Positions 34,232 to 45,038 of a DNA stretch of 64,000 nt are shown piece after piece (positions within the stretch are counted from its first letter, which is position 1; each line of letters starts with the position of its first letter). The DNA lies in NCBI GenBank assembly GCA_003164785.1, contig PLUE01000048.1, forward strand, positions 62,379 to 126,378. The letters run 5' to 3'. The notes below the pieces were generated by a model. That model saw only the letters and a list, made by a program, of their open reading frames with translations. It did not search any database and had not been told where the DNA came from. Source of the DNA: Gammaproteobacteria bacterium. Its GTDB lineage: Bacteria; Pseudomonadota; Gammaproteobacteria; Steroidobacterales; Steroidobacteraceae. The position numbers and the translations under genes were made by a program.

Positions 34232-36925
34232 CTATGGTTTGAACTTCGCCCGCAGGCTCAAGTACCACATCCGCGGCGGATTGAAATACCCGCCCACTTC
34301 GCCGGCACCGTAGTTCGGCGATCCGGCCGTCACGAACCGGTCGTCGGTAAGGTTCGTACCACCGAAGGCGACGTCGTACAACTGGTTCGCCGACACATAG
34401 TGGATCGAGGCGTCCACCATGTTCGTCACTGGACGCTTGAGCTGTGGCGTATTCAACGAATCGTTGAACAAGGTCGACGTGTAGGTGTACGACGGGATCA
34501 AGCGGATCATGGACTGGTTCGGCAGCGTAATGGTGTACTCGGGGTCGAAGGTCCACTTCGAGCGCGGAGTCTTCGGCAGCTTCGCATCGAGCGGTGACGT
34601 CCCATCACCCTTCGTCCCGCAAATCGGCGGGCCGGCCGGACACACGGTGGAGCCGTCCGGCAGCGCGTACTGGGGGAAATTCGCATTCGGATTGACCGAT
34701 ACGTAGTAGGCGTCGATGAAGGAGCCGGTCAGATTCAACTGCAAGCCGCCGCCGACGAGATACTGCGTTTCGATCTCGGCACCCTTGATTTTCGCATTGC
34801 CGGCATTGACGTAAACCGGCGAGATGCCCTCCTGAATGTTGAGCTGGATGCCATCGTACTTGGTGTAGTAAACGGCCCCGTTGACCAGCAAATGATGGTC
34901 CAGTAATTCAGACTTCACGCCCAGCTCGAAGGTCGAGGAGTACTCAGGTTGGAACCGTGCTTGCGTGGGGCTCGTGATCGCAGCGGACAGACGCGTGGTC
35001 CAGCCGCCTTCCTTGAAGCCCTTGCCCCAGCTGAGATAGCTCATCACGTTGTCATTGACGTGATACTGGACGCCGAGCGTCGGATCGAAGATATGCCAGG
35101 CCTGGCTGTCTGGAGTTCCCGGGAAATAGCGGAAGATATTGTCGGGGCCGGGTCCGAAGTACGGGAAGTTGTTCAGATCGCTCTGGCCGCCCACAAAACG
35201 AGTTTGCGCGTCCGTGAACCGCCCGCCCGCCGTGAATCCCCAGCTGTCGTTGAGCCGGTAGTCGCCGTGAAAGAACGCGGCATAGTCGATGTTCGTCACG
35301 TCGTTCGCCTGGTCGAAGACGTACAGAAGGGCCTCGAAGGGCACGAAGTCGTGGACGTGTCCCGCTTCCTTGAAGGCATAGAGCCCGGTCACATAGTTTA
35401 ACTTGTCGTCGAACGCCTTGCCGAGCACCTGGAATTCCTCGGAGACCTGGAACTGATGCTGCTCGTCCGTGACTTCCTGCAGCGTCTCGGGTGTACCGTC
35501 CAAGTCCGTGCCGATGTTCCACGAGATCTGGCGATATCCCGTGATCGACTTCAGCGCCAGCGCGTCGGTGAGCTCGTAATTCGCCGTGATCGCCGTGCCG
35601 AACACGTCGTTTTTCGCGAAATCGGGTCCGCTCCCATAGGTGGTGTCGATGTTGCCGGTGTTCGTGGCGGCGTAGCTGTCGTAGATGCGCGGCTGGTTCG
35701 AGCCCAGGTATGCGGTCCCGGGGTGGTTCAGGTAGTTGAACGGGCCCGCGGGCCCGCCGACGTAGCCGGCGCCGAGCAGCGCCGCGCCGCCGGTGGAAAT
35801 CCCGGGTACCGAGGCACGCGGATGGGAGCACCCGAGTCCGAAGTTCGGCGCAAGGCCGGCCGCGACGACGGCCGGCGGCGGACCGCCGTTGGCAAAGATA
35901 GCGCCCGGCAATGTCGCCGCGTTGTTGCCGATGCAGAGGTTGTAGAGGGTCGAAAACGTCGAGCTGTTCAAGTTGCCGGTATAGACGCCTAAGACCGTGT
36001 ACGGCAGCGCCGTCTGATCCTCGTGCGACCAGTCGCCCTCGAATGTGAGCTTCAGTTTGTCGGTCGCCTTCCACACCAGTTTGCCGCGCACCGTGCCCAC
36101 GCCCGTGCCGCCGTAGTTGTCCCCGGTCTGGTAGCCGGACTTCGGGTACGCCGTCTGCGGATCGACCACGTAGGGCGCGTTGCCGTAGGGGCTGCTGCTC
36201 GGATACGGGATGACCTTCTGCCAGCCCGTCTGTTGCTGCGACGACACGCTGATCGTCGACAGCAACGTATCGGAGATCAACGGCAAGTCCGCTGTGAACG
36301 CGAAATCGCGCCGAGCGTAGCTGCCGCCGGTGGCGGTGGCGATGACGCGCGCCTCGTCGCCCGGGTCATGGGTCACGATGTTGATGGCGCCGCCGATGGT
36401 GTTGGCGCCGAACAAGGTGCCCTGAGGGCCTTTCAAGATTTCGATGCGATCCACGTCGAGCAGCTGCTGGTTGGCGCCGATGGTTCGCGCCAGGTACACG
36501 CCGTCGACATAGACGCCGACGCCCGGGTTCAAGTTGAAGGCAAAGTCGTCCTGGCCGATGCCGCGAATCGAGGCGGACAACACGGAGCGGTCGCCCGAGA
36601 AGGGCGCGCCGGCGTCCAGGTTCACGCCCGGTGACAGATTCCCGATCTGAGTCACGTCGACGATATTGCGGCTCTGCAAAGATTCCGCGGTGAACGCCGA
36701 AATGGCGATGGGTACGTTTTGCAGGTTCTCCGAGCGGCGCTGGGCGGTCACGACGACTTCTTCGAGCTCGCCAGAATTTTGTGCGCCAGCCGCCGGCGCC
36801 TGCTGCGATTGGGCGGTCCCAGCAATGAGCATCGACAGGCTGCCCAAGGCGCCGCAAGTCAACACCGACCGCAAACCCGACCGGACGTCCGGCCCACGTT
36901 TCTTGTCTGAACGCTTTATCATCAT
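34232..36925 (-). CDS. TonB-dependent outer-membrane receptor (large, 897 residues)
   Basis: Start at ATG 36925 because a G-rich ribosome site (AGGGGGGG) lies just before it; 24 more codons are open upstream but unlike the family. It has a signal peptide (GSLSMLIAGTAQSQ), TonB box EEVVVTAQRRSE, and a plug with VPIAISAFTAESLQSRNIVD, GVGVYVDGVYLARTIGANQQ and RIEILKGPQGTLFGANTIGG AINIVT. A barrel follows, ending in WYLSLRAKFKP. Two extracellular loops carry paired Cys (LCIGNN with GLGCSHPRA; STVCPAGPPICG), suggesting disulfide-stabilised loops. The subtype resembles receptors of Sphingomonadales and Steroidobacter that import plant or aromatic compounds. It lies 226 bases downstream of thiD but with its own leader. 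Confidence 0.92.
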   Translation of the reverse strand: MMIKRSDKKRGPDVRSGLRSVLTCGALGSLSMLIAGTAQSQQAPAAGAQNSGELEEVVVTAQRRSENLQNVPIAISAFTAESLQSRNIVDVTQIGNLSPGVNLDAGAPFSGDRSVLSASIRGIGQDDFAFNLNPGVGVYVDGVYLARTIGANQQLLDVDRIEILKGPQGTLFGANTIGGAINIVTHDPGDEARVIATATGGSYARRDFAFTADLPLISDTLLSTISVSSQQQTGWQKVIPYPSSSPYGNAPYVVDPQTAYPKSGYQTGDNYGGTGVGTVRGKLVWKATDKLKLTFEGDWSHEDQTALPYTVLGVYTGNLNSSTFSTLYNLCIGNNAATLPGAIFANGGPPPAVVAAGLAPNFGLGCSHPRASVPGISTGGAALLGAGYVGGPAGPFNYLNHPGTAYLGSNQPRIYDSYAATNTGNIDTTYGSGPDFAKNDVFGTAITANYELTDALALKSITGYRQISWNIGTDLDGTPETLQEVTDEQHQFQVSEEFQVLGKAFDDKLNYVTGLYAFKEAGHVHDFVPFEALLYVFDQANDVTNIDYAAFFHGDYRLNDSWGFTAGGRFTDAQTRFVGGQSDLNNFPYFGPGPDNIFRYFPGTPDSQAWHIFDPTLGVQYHVNDNVMSYLSWGKGFKEGGWTTRLSAAITSPTQARFQPEYSSTFELGVKSELLDHHLLVNGAVYYTKYDGIQLNIQEGISPVYVNAGNAKIKGAEIETQYLVGGGLQLNLTGSFIDAYYVSVNPNANFPQYALPDGSTVCPAGPPICGTKGDGTSPLDAKLPKTPRSKWTFDPEYTITLPNQSMIRLIPSYTYTSTLFNDSLNTPQLKRPVTNMVDASIHYVSANQLYDVAFGGTNLTDDRFVTAGSPNYGAGEVGGYFNPPRMWYLSLRAKFKP

Positions 36926-37151
36926 ATGCCCCCCCCTAAGAGCCCACCTCGAAAGATCGACGCGGCATTCGAGGGCCTCATCGATCTCTTCCGGCAATTA
37001 TTTTTTTCATGCAGTTGTTGCCAAAACACGACAACGAACTACAGTGCGATTATGCTATCGGAGCCATCGGGTTTGTATAGCACGAGAGTGCACGCGTTCT
37101 AGCATATGCGTACATAAACGACGCCGTATCTTCGATGCCTGCAACCGGAGG
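36926..37151 (-). promoter_or_regulatory. Leader between thiD and the TonB receptor
   Basis: 226 bases, AT-richer than its surroundings, with an imperfect inverted arrangement GTTGTTG...CGACAAC at about 37013-37035. It probably contains the receptor promoter. No riboswitch or defined operator could be assigned. Confidence 0.3.
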
Positions 37152-37913
37152 TTACCAGCAATGCGCAGCGTATTCGGCGCGGCTCAACTCAGCTACGACG
37201 TAGCGTTTCGCCTGCTGGCAGGCGTCGGCAAGCGGAATTCCGGACGCCAAACCTGCGGCAATCGCGGAAGCCAATACGCATCCGGTTCCGCGACCGGTGA
37301 CCCGGATACGTGGCGAAGCGAAGCGCCGCACGACATGATTTCGAGAGATCAACAGATCGATCGCCTCCTCACCACCCGCGTGCCCGCCCTTCAGCAGAAC
37401 CGCCTGCGGCCCGAGCGTCAGCAAACGCTCCGCATGCGATATCAACGCAAGTTCGCCGATCGCCGGCTCTTCCGCCAACAACATCGCTGCTTCGGGGATA
37501 TTGGGTGTCACGATCGTCGCAAGCGGGAACAATCTCTTACACATCGCTGCGCGCCCTTCGGCATCGAGAAGAACGCCGCCTGAAGAGGCCACCAGCACCG
37601 GGTCCAACACAATCGGCACTGTCATGCCGCACGGCAGACTCTCGACAACCGCTTCGACCGTCGCCCTAGTCCCGAGCATGCCGATTTTGATGGCCCCCAC
37701 CGAACGCGTTTGGAACGCCGTGACGATCTGAGCATGAATGGCTTCCGGAGGGACATGGTACACATTGGTCACGCGCGAATTCGATTGCGCCGTGACCGCC
37801 GTGATCGCACAGAGAACGTCGACTTCGAAGTCATTCAGGACTCGCATATCGCGAGTGAGCCCGGCTCCCCCGCTCGAGTCGGTTCCGGCGATCACGAGCA
37901 CGGCGGGTCGCAA
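37152..37913 (-). CDS. thiD: Hydroxymethylpyrimidine (phosphate) kinase ThiD
   Basis: 253 residues. Start set at TTG 37913 (LRPAVLVIAGTDSSGGAGL), with GAGG eight bases upstream and a 10-base gap from thiF; longer frames run into thiF. Ribokinase-fold motifs: GTDSSGGAGLTRDMRVLNDF (substrate site), IKIGMLGTRATVEAV, VLDPVLVASSGGVLLD, and the anion hole with catalytic Cys and Gly in RVTGRGTGCVLASAIAAGLA. It phosphorylates HMP-P to HMP-PP for ThiE. Last gene of the thiamine operon. Confidence 0.93.
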   Translation of the reverse strand: MRPAVLVIAGTDSSGGAGLTRDMRVLNDFEVDVLCAITAVTAQSNSRVTNVYHVPPEAIHAQIVTAFQTRSVGAIKIGMLGTRATVEAVVESLPCGMTVPIVLDPVLVASSGGVLLDAEGRAAMCKRLFPLATIVTPNIPEAAMLLAEEPAIGELALISHAERLLTLGPQAVLLKGGHAGGEEAIDLLISRNHVVRRFASPRIRVTGRGTGCVLASAIAAGLASGIPLADACQQAKRYVVAELSRAEYAAHCW

Positions 37914-37923
37914 GCTCGTTGCC

Positions 37924-38898
37924 TCAGTCCCCGATCGCCACGAGCGCCACATTCTGGTGGCCCTGGCTTTGCAATGCCCGCGCCGCGCGCCAAGCACGGA
38001 CGCCAGTTCGGCAGCACAGGACTATGCGGTGCTCGCGGGGAAACCGGGGTTGCGCGCCCAGCAGATCGTCCACGTCCAGGCGCAAAGCCGCGGCAAACGG
38101 TGATACGGGCGCCTCGATCAGGCTGCGCAAATCGATGACGATATCCGCGCGGTCTACCTGGGCGGCCGAAATGAACGGGATCACGGCGCCGCTTGGCTCC
38201 GGGGCCGCCGCAAAGGAGAAGCCGCCGAAGCGCAAGGTGCGAAAGTCCACCGTCACGAGTTGCCCTAGAACGGTGGGCTGCAAGTCAAGGAGGATCGCGA
38301 GAACCATGTGCGCTTGCAGCGTTCCGATGACGCCGACTGCCGTGCCGAGCACGCCGGACTGCGCACACGATCCCGCCTGGCGCGGTATGTCCGGAAATAC
38401 GGCCCGATAGCTCGGGACGCCGCCGCAAAACCCACCGACGTATCCTGTCAATCCTAGCACCGACGCGCTGACCAATCCCTTCGTGACGCGATGGCATTCG
38501 TCGCTCAACACGTAGGTCACCGCGAAGCTGTCGGCGGCATCGACGATGAGGTCGGCCGTGGCGACCAGGGAGGCGGCATTGGCGGGCGTCAGGCGCTCGC
38601 TGACGGCCTCTATCTGAACCTCGGGATTCGATTCCAGGAGTGCCGCGCGTATTGCCTCTGCTTTGAGAAGGCCCACGTCGCTCAGGCGATAGACCGGCTG
38701 CCGGTGCAGATTCGATTCCTCGACGCGATCGTGGTCGACGATCACCAGCCGTCCAACGCCGGCGGCGCCTAGGTATTGCAACACGGCGCAGCCCAACCCA
38801 CCGGCACCGACCACCAGAACGCGAGCATCGCGCAGGCGCGCCTGTCCGGCCGTACCCACCTCAGGAAGGATCGTCTGGCGGGAATAGCGCTGGTTCAT
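37924..38898 (-). CDS. thiF: ThiF/MoeB-type adenylyltransferase with C-terminal rhodanese-like segment
   Basis: 324 residues. The E1-like domain (1-235) shows LRDARVLVVGAGGLGCAVLQ YLGAAGVGRLVIVDHDRVEE SNLHRQ and DAADSFAVTYVLSDECH. It adenylates the C-terminal Gly-Gly of ThiS. A shortened rhodanese-like region (about 235-324) reads DIVIDLRSLIEAP and IVLCCRTGVRAWRAARALQS QGH; its CRTGVRA loop holds the Cys that would carry sulfur in place of ThiI. Fusion of E1 and rhodanese is typical of MoeB/ThiF hybrids. It overlaps thiE by four bases (ATGA). Confidence 0.9.
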   Translation of the reverse strand: MNQRYSRQTILPEVGTAGQARLRDARVLVVGAGGLGCAVLQYLGAAGVGRLVIVDHDRVEESNLHRQPVYRLSDVGLLKAEAIRAALLESNPEVQIEAVSERLTPANAASLVATADLIVDAADSFAVTYVLSDECHRVTKGLVSASVLGLTGYVGGFCGGVPSYRAVFPDIPRQAGSCAQSGVLGTAVGVIGTLQAHMVLAILLDLQPTVLGQLVTVDFRTLRFGGFSFAAAPEPSGAVIPFISAAQVDRADIVIDLRSLIEAPVSPFAAALRLDVDDLLGAQPRFPREHRIVLCCRTGVRAWRAARALQSQGHQNVALVAIGD

Positions 38899-39500
38899 AC
38901 CGGGTTACCCGCTGCAGCCAGCCATTCCTGCGTGCGAACCACCGGATCGGGGCTTCTAACGATGTCGCTCACGACCGCCGCGACATCCGCGCCGGCCGCG
39001 AACACCCCCTGCAATCGCTCGACGGTCAGCCCTCCGATCGCCACGAGCGGAATGATTCCGATCCGCCGCTTCCACTCCGTGATTCGATCGAGCCCCTGCG
39101 CGGACCAGGGCATGACCTTGAGCAATGTGGGATAAATCGGACCCAGCGCAAGATAATCGGGCTCCAGCGCGAGTGCACGCTCGAGCTCGGCGTGATCGTG
39201 GGTGCTGATGCCGATCTTGATGCCTGCTCTGCGCAGCGCGGGCAGGTCGGCCATATCCAGATCACCCTGACCCAGGTGAACGAAGTCGCACTCTTCGGCC
39301 ATGGCCATCTGCCAGTAGTCGTTCACCACCAACTGAGCGCCGGCGCGTGCGCAGAGCGTCCTGGCCTTGCGAATCTCACCGCACACCTCAGCGTCCGTTC
39401 GGTCCTTGACGCGCAGTTGCACCAGCCGCACGCCCAGCGGCAGCAGCCGCGCCACCCACTGGGCCGTCTCGACGATCGGATAGACGCGCGGCAGCTTCAC
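38895..39500 (-). CDS. thiE: Thiamine phosphate synthase ThiE
   Basis: 201 residues from GTG 39500, six bases after thiG. TIM-barrel motifs: LLPLGVRLVQLRVKDRTDAE (pyrophosphate site), AQLVVNDYWQMAMAEECDFV HLGQGDLD, ISTHDHAELERALALEPDYL ALGPIYPT and LVAIGGLTVERLQGVFAAGA DVAAVVSDI. It joins HMP-PP and the thiazole phosphate carboxylate to thiamine phosphate. The QLRxK segment has VKDR, as in many proteobacterial ThiE proteins. Length normal. Confidence 0.93.
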   Translation of the reverse strand: MKLPRVYPIVETAQWVARLLPLGVRLVQLRVKDRTDAEVCGEIRKARTLCARAGAQLVVNDYWQMAMAEECDFVHLGQGDLDMADLPALRRAGIKIGISTHDHAELERALALEPDYLALGPIYPTLLKVMPWSAQGLDRITEWKRRIGIIPLVAIGGLTVERLQGVFAAGADVAAVVSDIVRSPDPVVRTQEWLAAAGNPV

Positions 39501-39506
39501 CGGGCA

Positions 39507-40280
39507 TCAACCCAGAAATGCCTTGCCGATCACGGGCGTCGAAGGCCTCCCGACTTCGCGTGGCTCCATGGGGCCCGCAAGATGAGCGGCACGACCAGCT
39601 TCAACGGCTTTTGCGAAGGCCTCGGCCATTCGCGCGGGAAGGGCCGCTTGTGCAACCGCGGTGTTGATCAGGACGGCATCGAACCCCAGCTCGAGTGCCT
39701 GGGCGGCGTGGGACGGCACACCGATCCCCGCATCGATCACGAGCGGAATATCGGGGAAATGTGCCCGCAGCGCCTTCAAGCCGAACAGATTGTTGAGCCC
39801 CCGACCCGAGCCGATCGGCGCCCCCCAGGGCATCAAGACCCGGCAACCCGCAGTCAACAGCTTGTCCGCCACGACGAGATCCTCGGTCGTGTAGGGAAAG
39901 ACGTCGAACCCGTCGGCGATGAGGATCCGAGCCGCCTCCACGAGCCCGAACACATCGGGCTGCAGCGTATCATCCTCGCCGATGACTTCGAGCTTGATCC
40001 AGGACGTGCCGAAGACTTCGCGCGCCATCTGGGCGGTCGTCACCGCTTCCTTCACCGAGTGGCAACCGGCCGTGTTCGGAAGCGCGCGCACGCCCAGATC
40101 GCGAATGATCGACCAGAATCCTTGCCCCGCGCGCTCGCCGCCCGATTCGCGCCGAAGGGACACTGTCACGACCTCGGCACGGGAAACTCTCACGGCCTCC
40201 ATCAAGACCGCCGGCGATGGATAACGGGACGTCCCCAGGAACAATCGGGAGCGCAATTCGGTGTCGTAAACCTTCAACAT
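39507..40280 (-). CDS. thiG: Thiazole synthase ThiG
   Basis: 257 residues; its ATG overlaps the TGA of thiS region in TGAATG. Motifs: [48 protein letters not shown], the Schiff-base Lys in [16 protein letters not shown], and [15 protein letters not shown] with [30 protein letters not shown]. It builds the thiazole from deoxyxylulose 5-phosphate, dehydroglycine and ThiS-thiocarboxylate. Complete. Confidence 0.95.
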   Translation of the reverse strand: MLKVYDTELRSRLFLGTSRYPSPAVLMEAVRVSRAEVVTVSLRRESGGERAGQGFWSIIRDLGVRALPNTAGCHSVKEAVTTAQMAREVFGTSWIKLEVIGEDDTLQPDVFGLVEAARILIADGFDVFPYTTEDLVVADKLLTAGCRVLMPWGAPIGSGRGLNNLFGLKALRAHFPDIPLVIDAGIGVPSHAAQALELGFDAVLINTAVAQAALPARMAEAFAKAVEAGRAAHLAGPMEPREVGRPSTPVIGKAFLG

Positions 40281-40478
40281 TCACCCTCCCTGCATCGGCG
40301 CCAGGACTTCGACACGATCGCCCTCGGCCAATGGGGCGCCCGGCCGCGAACTCTTCGGGACGAACTCGCCATTCAACGCCGTCGCGACGACCGAGTCGCC
40401 GTAGCCTAGCGCCTGCAGTGCCGACGCCAGGTCGGCGGCGCCGGTCTCACGCCAGGCGCCGTTCACGAGGATCTTCAT
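40281..40478 (-). CDS. thiS: Sulfur carrier protein ThiS
   Basis: 65 residues of beta-grasp fold ending in the required Gly-Gly (VEVLAPMQGG), which is thiocarboxylated to deliver sulfur for the thiazole ring. The opening MKILVNGAWRETGAADLASA and VVATALNGEFVPKS are typical. Its start overlaps the last 32 bases of thiO and its stop is directly before thiG, so thiO-thiS-thiG are translated as a unit. Confidence 0.93.
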   Translation of the reverse strand: MKILVNGAWRETGAADLASALQALGYGDSVVATALNGEFVPKSSRPGAPLAEGDRVEVLAPMQGG

Positions 40479-41457
40479 CCATCACCTCCGGAAAATGCCG
40501 GTCCTCCAGCAGGATCTGCGCCGCCCGGCGCGCCAGTGCCGGCGCGAGCAGAAATCCGTGCCGGAACAGACCGTTGACGTAAAGAGTGCCGCCGTGCCAG
40601 CCGATGCGCGGCAAGTGGTCCGGGAAAGCTGGGCGCACACCCGTCCCGATCTCGACGATCTCAGCCTCACCAAACGCGGGATGCAGCGCGTATGCAGCGC
40701 TCAGAAGCTCGAGCATCGACCGAGCCGTGATCCGCGTCGGTTGGTCGCTCTCGATCATCGTCGCGCCCACCATGAACAGCCCGTCGGCGCGCGGTACGAT
40801 GTACAACGGTATACGTGGATGCAACACCCGGACGGGTCGCGACAAGGAGACCTCGCGCAGCCGGAGCAGCAGCATCTCACCTTTCACGCCGCGGAGATCC
40901 TTGAGCACGTCGCGGGCCGCGAGTCCCGTGCAGTTGACCACGCGGTGCCCGGTCAACGGTACAGCCGATGCCTCGACGCCGAAGCGGACCGGAACGCCCC
41001 TCTCGCCAAGCCGGTGCGCGAGGGCCGCCAACGCGGCTCGCGGGTCGAGATGGCCTTCGTCCCGGAAGTACAGGGCCCGGCTGAAACGTCCGGCAAGGTC
41101 CGGTTCCAGAGCGCCAATCCCCGCACCATCGAGCCATTCGAAGCGCTCCGTGCGGCGGCTGAACTGCGTCAACTCGCCGGCGTCGCGCCCATGAGCCACG
41201 ACCAGACTGCCATTGAGGAGCGTTCCCGGAAATCTTTCCTGCCACCAGGCGATGCTCTCACCGCCCAGCCGGGCGATGAGCGGCTCCGCGCTCTCGAGTT
41301 CGCACCACGGCGCCAACATGCCGCCCGCAAACCAGGAACAGCTCGAGGAGCCGAGATGCTCTCCACGCTCGAGCACCTGGACTGTTACGCCGCGTTCCGC
41401 CAGCTCCAGGGCACAGACGAGGCCCACGACGCCGGCGCCGATAACGGTCACCTGCAT
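40447..41457 (-). CDS. thiO: Glycine oxidase ThiO
   Basis: 336 residues. The FAD-binding Rossmann start is VTVIGAGVVGLVCALELAER GVTVQVLERG; the DAO fold shows SSSCSWFAGGMLAPWCELES, VVNCTGLAARDVL and a C-terminal HGGTLYVNGLFRHGFLLAPA LARRAAQILL. It oxidises glycine to the dehydroglycine used by ThiG, which marks an aerobic form of the pathway (instead of ThiH). It starts two bases after the thiC stop. Confidence 0.92.
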   Translation of the reverse strand: MQVTVIGAGVVGLVCALELAERGVTVQVLERGEHLGSSSCSWFAGGMLAPWCELESAEPLIARLGGESIAWWQERFPGTLLNGSLVVAHGRDAGELTQFSRRTERFEWLDGAGIGALEPDLAGRFSRALYFRDEGHLDPRAALAALAHRLGERGVPVRFGVEASAVPLTGHRVVNCTGLAARDVLKDLRGVKGEMLLLRLREVSLSRPVRVLHPRIPLYIVPRADGLFMVGATMIESDQPTRITARSMLELLSAAYALHPAFGEAEIVEIGTGVRPAFPDHLPRIGWHGGTLYVNGLFRHGFLLAPALARRAAQILLEDRHFPEVMDEDPRERRLA

Positions 41458-41459
41458 GA

Positions 41460-43355
<1,896 letters not shown>

Positions 43356-43363
43356 TCATTCGA

Positions 43364-43468
43364 ACTTTCCTACGCCAGCATTAACTGGATCAGGTTCAAA
43401 GGGTCGCCATGCTGCAACGATGCATCGATGGCCTCTCAGCCCCCTGGCGGGGCTCCCCTAGCGGGGAC
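43364..43468 (-). promoter_or_regulatory. TPP riboswitch (THI element)
   Basis: On the minus strand, 95 bases before thiC, the conserved parts occur in order: GGGGAGCC, GGGGGCTGAGAGG, a variable arm, ACCCTTTGAACCTGATCCAG, and TTAATGCTGGCGTAGG. CTGAGA and ACCxxTGAACCTGATCxxGxTAATxCxxGCG are the diagnostic THI-box motifs. It represses the thi operon when TPP is bound, probably at translation or by termination within the 95-base leader. Confidence 0.96.
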
Positions 43469-43575
43469 CAAGATAGTACGTCTCACGCTGCGGGTCAACG
43501 AGGGTCTGCAAAGCGCGAACCTCACCTCGTAAAGCGCATTGGCGCGCTTGGCTTCGTAGGTAAGGATGGTCGAGC

Positions 43576-43845
43576 ATGACCGATGTAGGAATTGAACGAT
43601 TTGCCGCCGAGGTGAACTATCGATGGGTGACGCTTGCGAATTCAGTTCGGCGGCGCCCTTGTCGGCTCATCCCCGACCTGTTGTCACAGAATCCCGGCCT
43701 GGAGGTGGCTCTCGTTCTCTCGGATTTCGTGCGCGATATGGTGGACGACCAGATCGATCTGGCCATCCGAGCGCTCGCCCTAGTCCGCCTCCGCTCTGAT
43801 TGCGGCGTATCCAAAAATCGGACTATAGTTGATCAATGGAAATGA
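43576..43845 (+). pseudogene. Fragment of a LysR-type regulator effector domain
   Basis: Residues 29-67 of an 89-codon frame (43660-43779) read CRLIPDLLSQNPGLEVALVL SDFVRDMVDDQIDLAIR. This matches the beginning of LysR effector domains, where LxPxFLxxxPxLxVxLxLSDxxVDLVxxGIDLAIR is characteristic. No HTH precedes it and the rest of the domain does not follow. The first 28 and last 20 codons look unrelated. It is a remnant, different in segment from the LysR tail at 29.97 kb. Confidence 0.65.
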
Positions 43846-43861
43846 CGAACGAGGAGTACAC

Positions 43862-44320
43862 ATGAGCAGCTCATCGACCCGATGGCGATCCGATGGTGTG
43901 CGGATCATTCGGCCCGGGGAGTTCGATTCCAACATCGCTCAGACGCCGGGTTTGCGCCGCCTCGCAGCGGTGACGAATGCGAGCACGGGTGCGACGAAGC
44001 TCTGGGCCGGCACCTTTACAGTTGACGCGACGGCGAAAACCGGCCCGCATCACCACGGTGATCTGGAGACCGTGATCTACGTCCTCGACGGAGTTGCACG
44101 ACTGCGCTGGGGCGAGCGCTTGGAATTCGAGGCCGAGGCCTCCGCGGGTGATTTTATCTACGTGCCATCTTACGTTCCGCATCAGGAGATCAATCCAAGC
44201 CCGGATCTGCAGCTGAAGTGTGTGCTGGCGCGCAGCGGTGATGGTCTCGTATACAATCTGGATATCGAGGGCGTCGAGACGCCTGAGTTGGTCCGATGGA
44301 TCGACGACTTGCATAAATAA
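43862..44320 (+). CDS. Cupin-domain protein
   Basis: 152 residues from ATG 43862 with GAGGAG six bases upstream. The single cupin barrel shows KTGPHHHGDLETVIYVLDGV ARLRWGE (motif 1 with a His cluster and Glu, probable metal ligands) and GDFIYVPSYVPHQEINPSPD LQL (motif 2 with its His). Such small cupins are dioxygenases, isomerases or sensors; nothing assigns this one. It stands alone after a LysR remnant. Confidence 0.8.
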   Translation: MSSSSTRWRSDGVRIIRPGEFDSNIAQTPGLRRLAAVTNASTGATKLWAGTFTVDATAKTGPHHHGDLETVIYVLDGVARLRWGERLEFEAEASAGDFIYVPSYVPHQEINPSPDLQLKCVLARSGDGLVYNLDIEGVETPELVRWIDDLHK

Positions 44321-45038
44321 AATGCACGACACGATGAACGTCGGCGATTCTTTGACAGCCTGATTGAATTTCCATGCGATGGCCGATGCGGAATCAGCCC
44401 CCACGCCTCGGCTCGCATTCATACATCAGCTGGAACAGCTACCTAGCTCGAATCTTTGGAGCTCGTGCTTCCACGGTGGGCAACGCCCGGTCCCGCGTTC
44501 CATATGTATTACCCTGCCGGCCGGCAAACACCGCCTGGGCTGCGCCAGTTGATTGAAACCTTGCGCGCGGTCCACTAGCCTCCGCGCTGATTGCGATTGC
44601 CGATGTCGTGGCGCGCTGCGCCCTCAGGGCGTCCATCCGGCCCGACCCAGGGGTGCGATCTGACGAGGGGCCTGCGGCCCCGCAGCCCCACGGCGCCGTC
44701 CTCCGTCTGCCAACCGCCGATTTCCCGGTAGGTGCCGAGCGAAATGCGTTCTTGCATCGCGAGTGGCGTTCACCGGGGGGGGCTCGTCAGTTCGCTTCGG
44801 GACTCGATGCGACGTAGTCATCGCGGATCACGCCATCGGCCGTCAAACGAAAAATACGGCGTTGCCGCACGCTTATGTCGACTGGCGCACATCAGGATTT
44901 TACTCGAGTAAGTAAAATCGGCGGATGCCGTCGTGGTCGCACGGAAGTAAAGCGACGAGCGCCGCCCTTCGCCGGCGCCGATACATAGAAACAGGTGAGT
45001 GGCAAACCGACCCTGAGGTCGAGTGAGGCGATGAACAA
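44321..45038. other. Long intergenic stretch with a strong inverted repeat
   Basis: About 720 bases. Several frames are open but none has a recognisable family or ribosome site. One minus-strand frame (44575-44757) and a plus-strand RQLIETLRAVH end may be relics. The only clear structure is the inverted repeat at 44896-44919. Confidence 0.4.
44896..44919. repeat. Perfect inverted repeat upstream of the porin gene
   Basis: GATTTTACT and AGTAAAATC pair perfectly around CGAGTA, and the centre TTACTCGAGTAA (44900-44911) is itself a 12-base palindrome. It lies about 120 bases before the porin start in otherwise GC-rich DNA. It is plausible as a regulator-binding operator; no T run follows, so a terminator is less likely. 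Confidence 0.55.

Noticed and set aside
43441..43468. Separate terminator hairpin GGGGAGCC/GGGGCTCCCC before thiC
   Set aside because: The stem is part of the TPP riboswitch aptamer (its closing and adjacent helices) and lies upstream of the sensing core, so it is not annotated separately.
44575..44757. Minus-strand ORF reading KERISLGTYREIGG-like sequence
   Set aside because: No recognisable domain and no ribosome site; left as part of an unexplained intergenic stretch.
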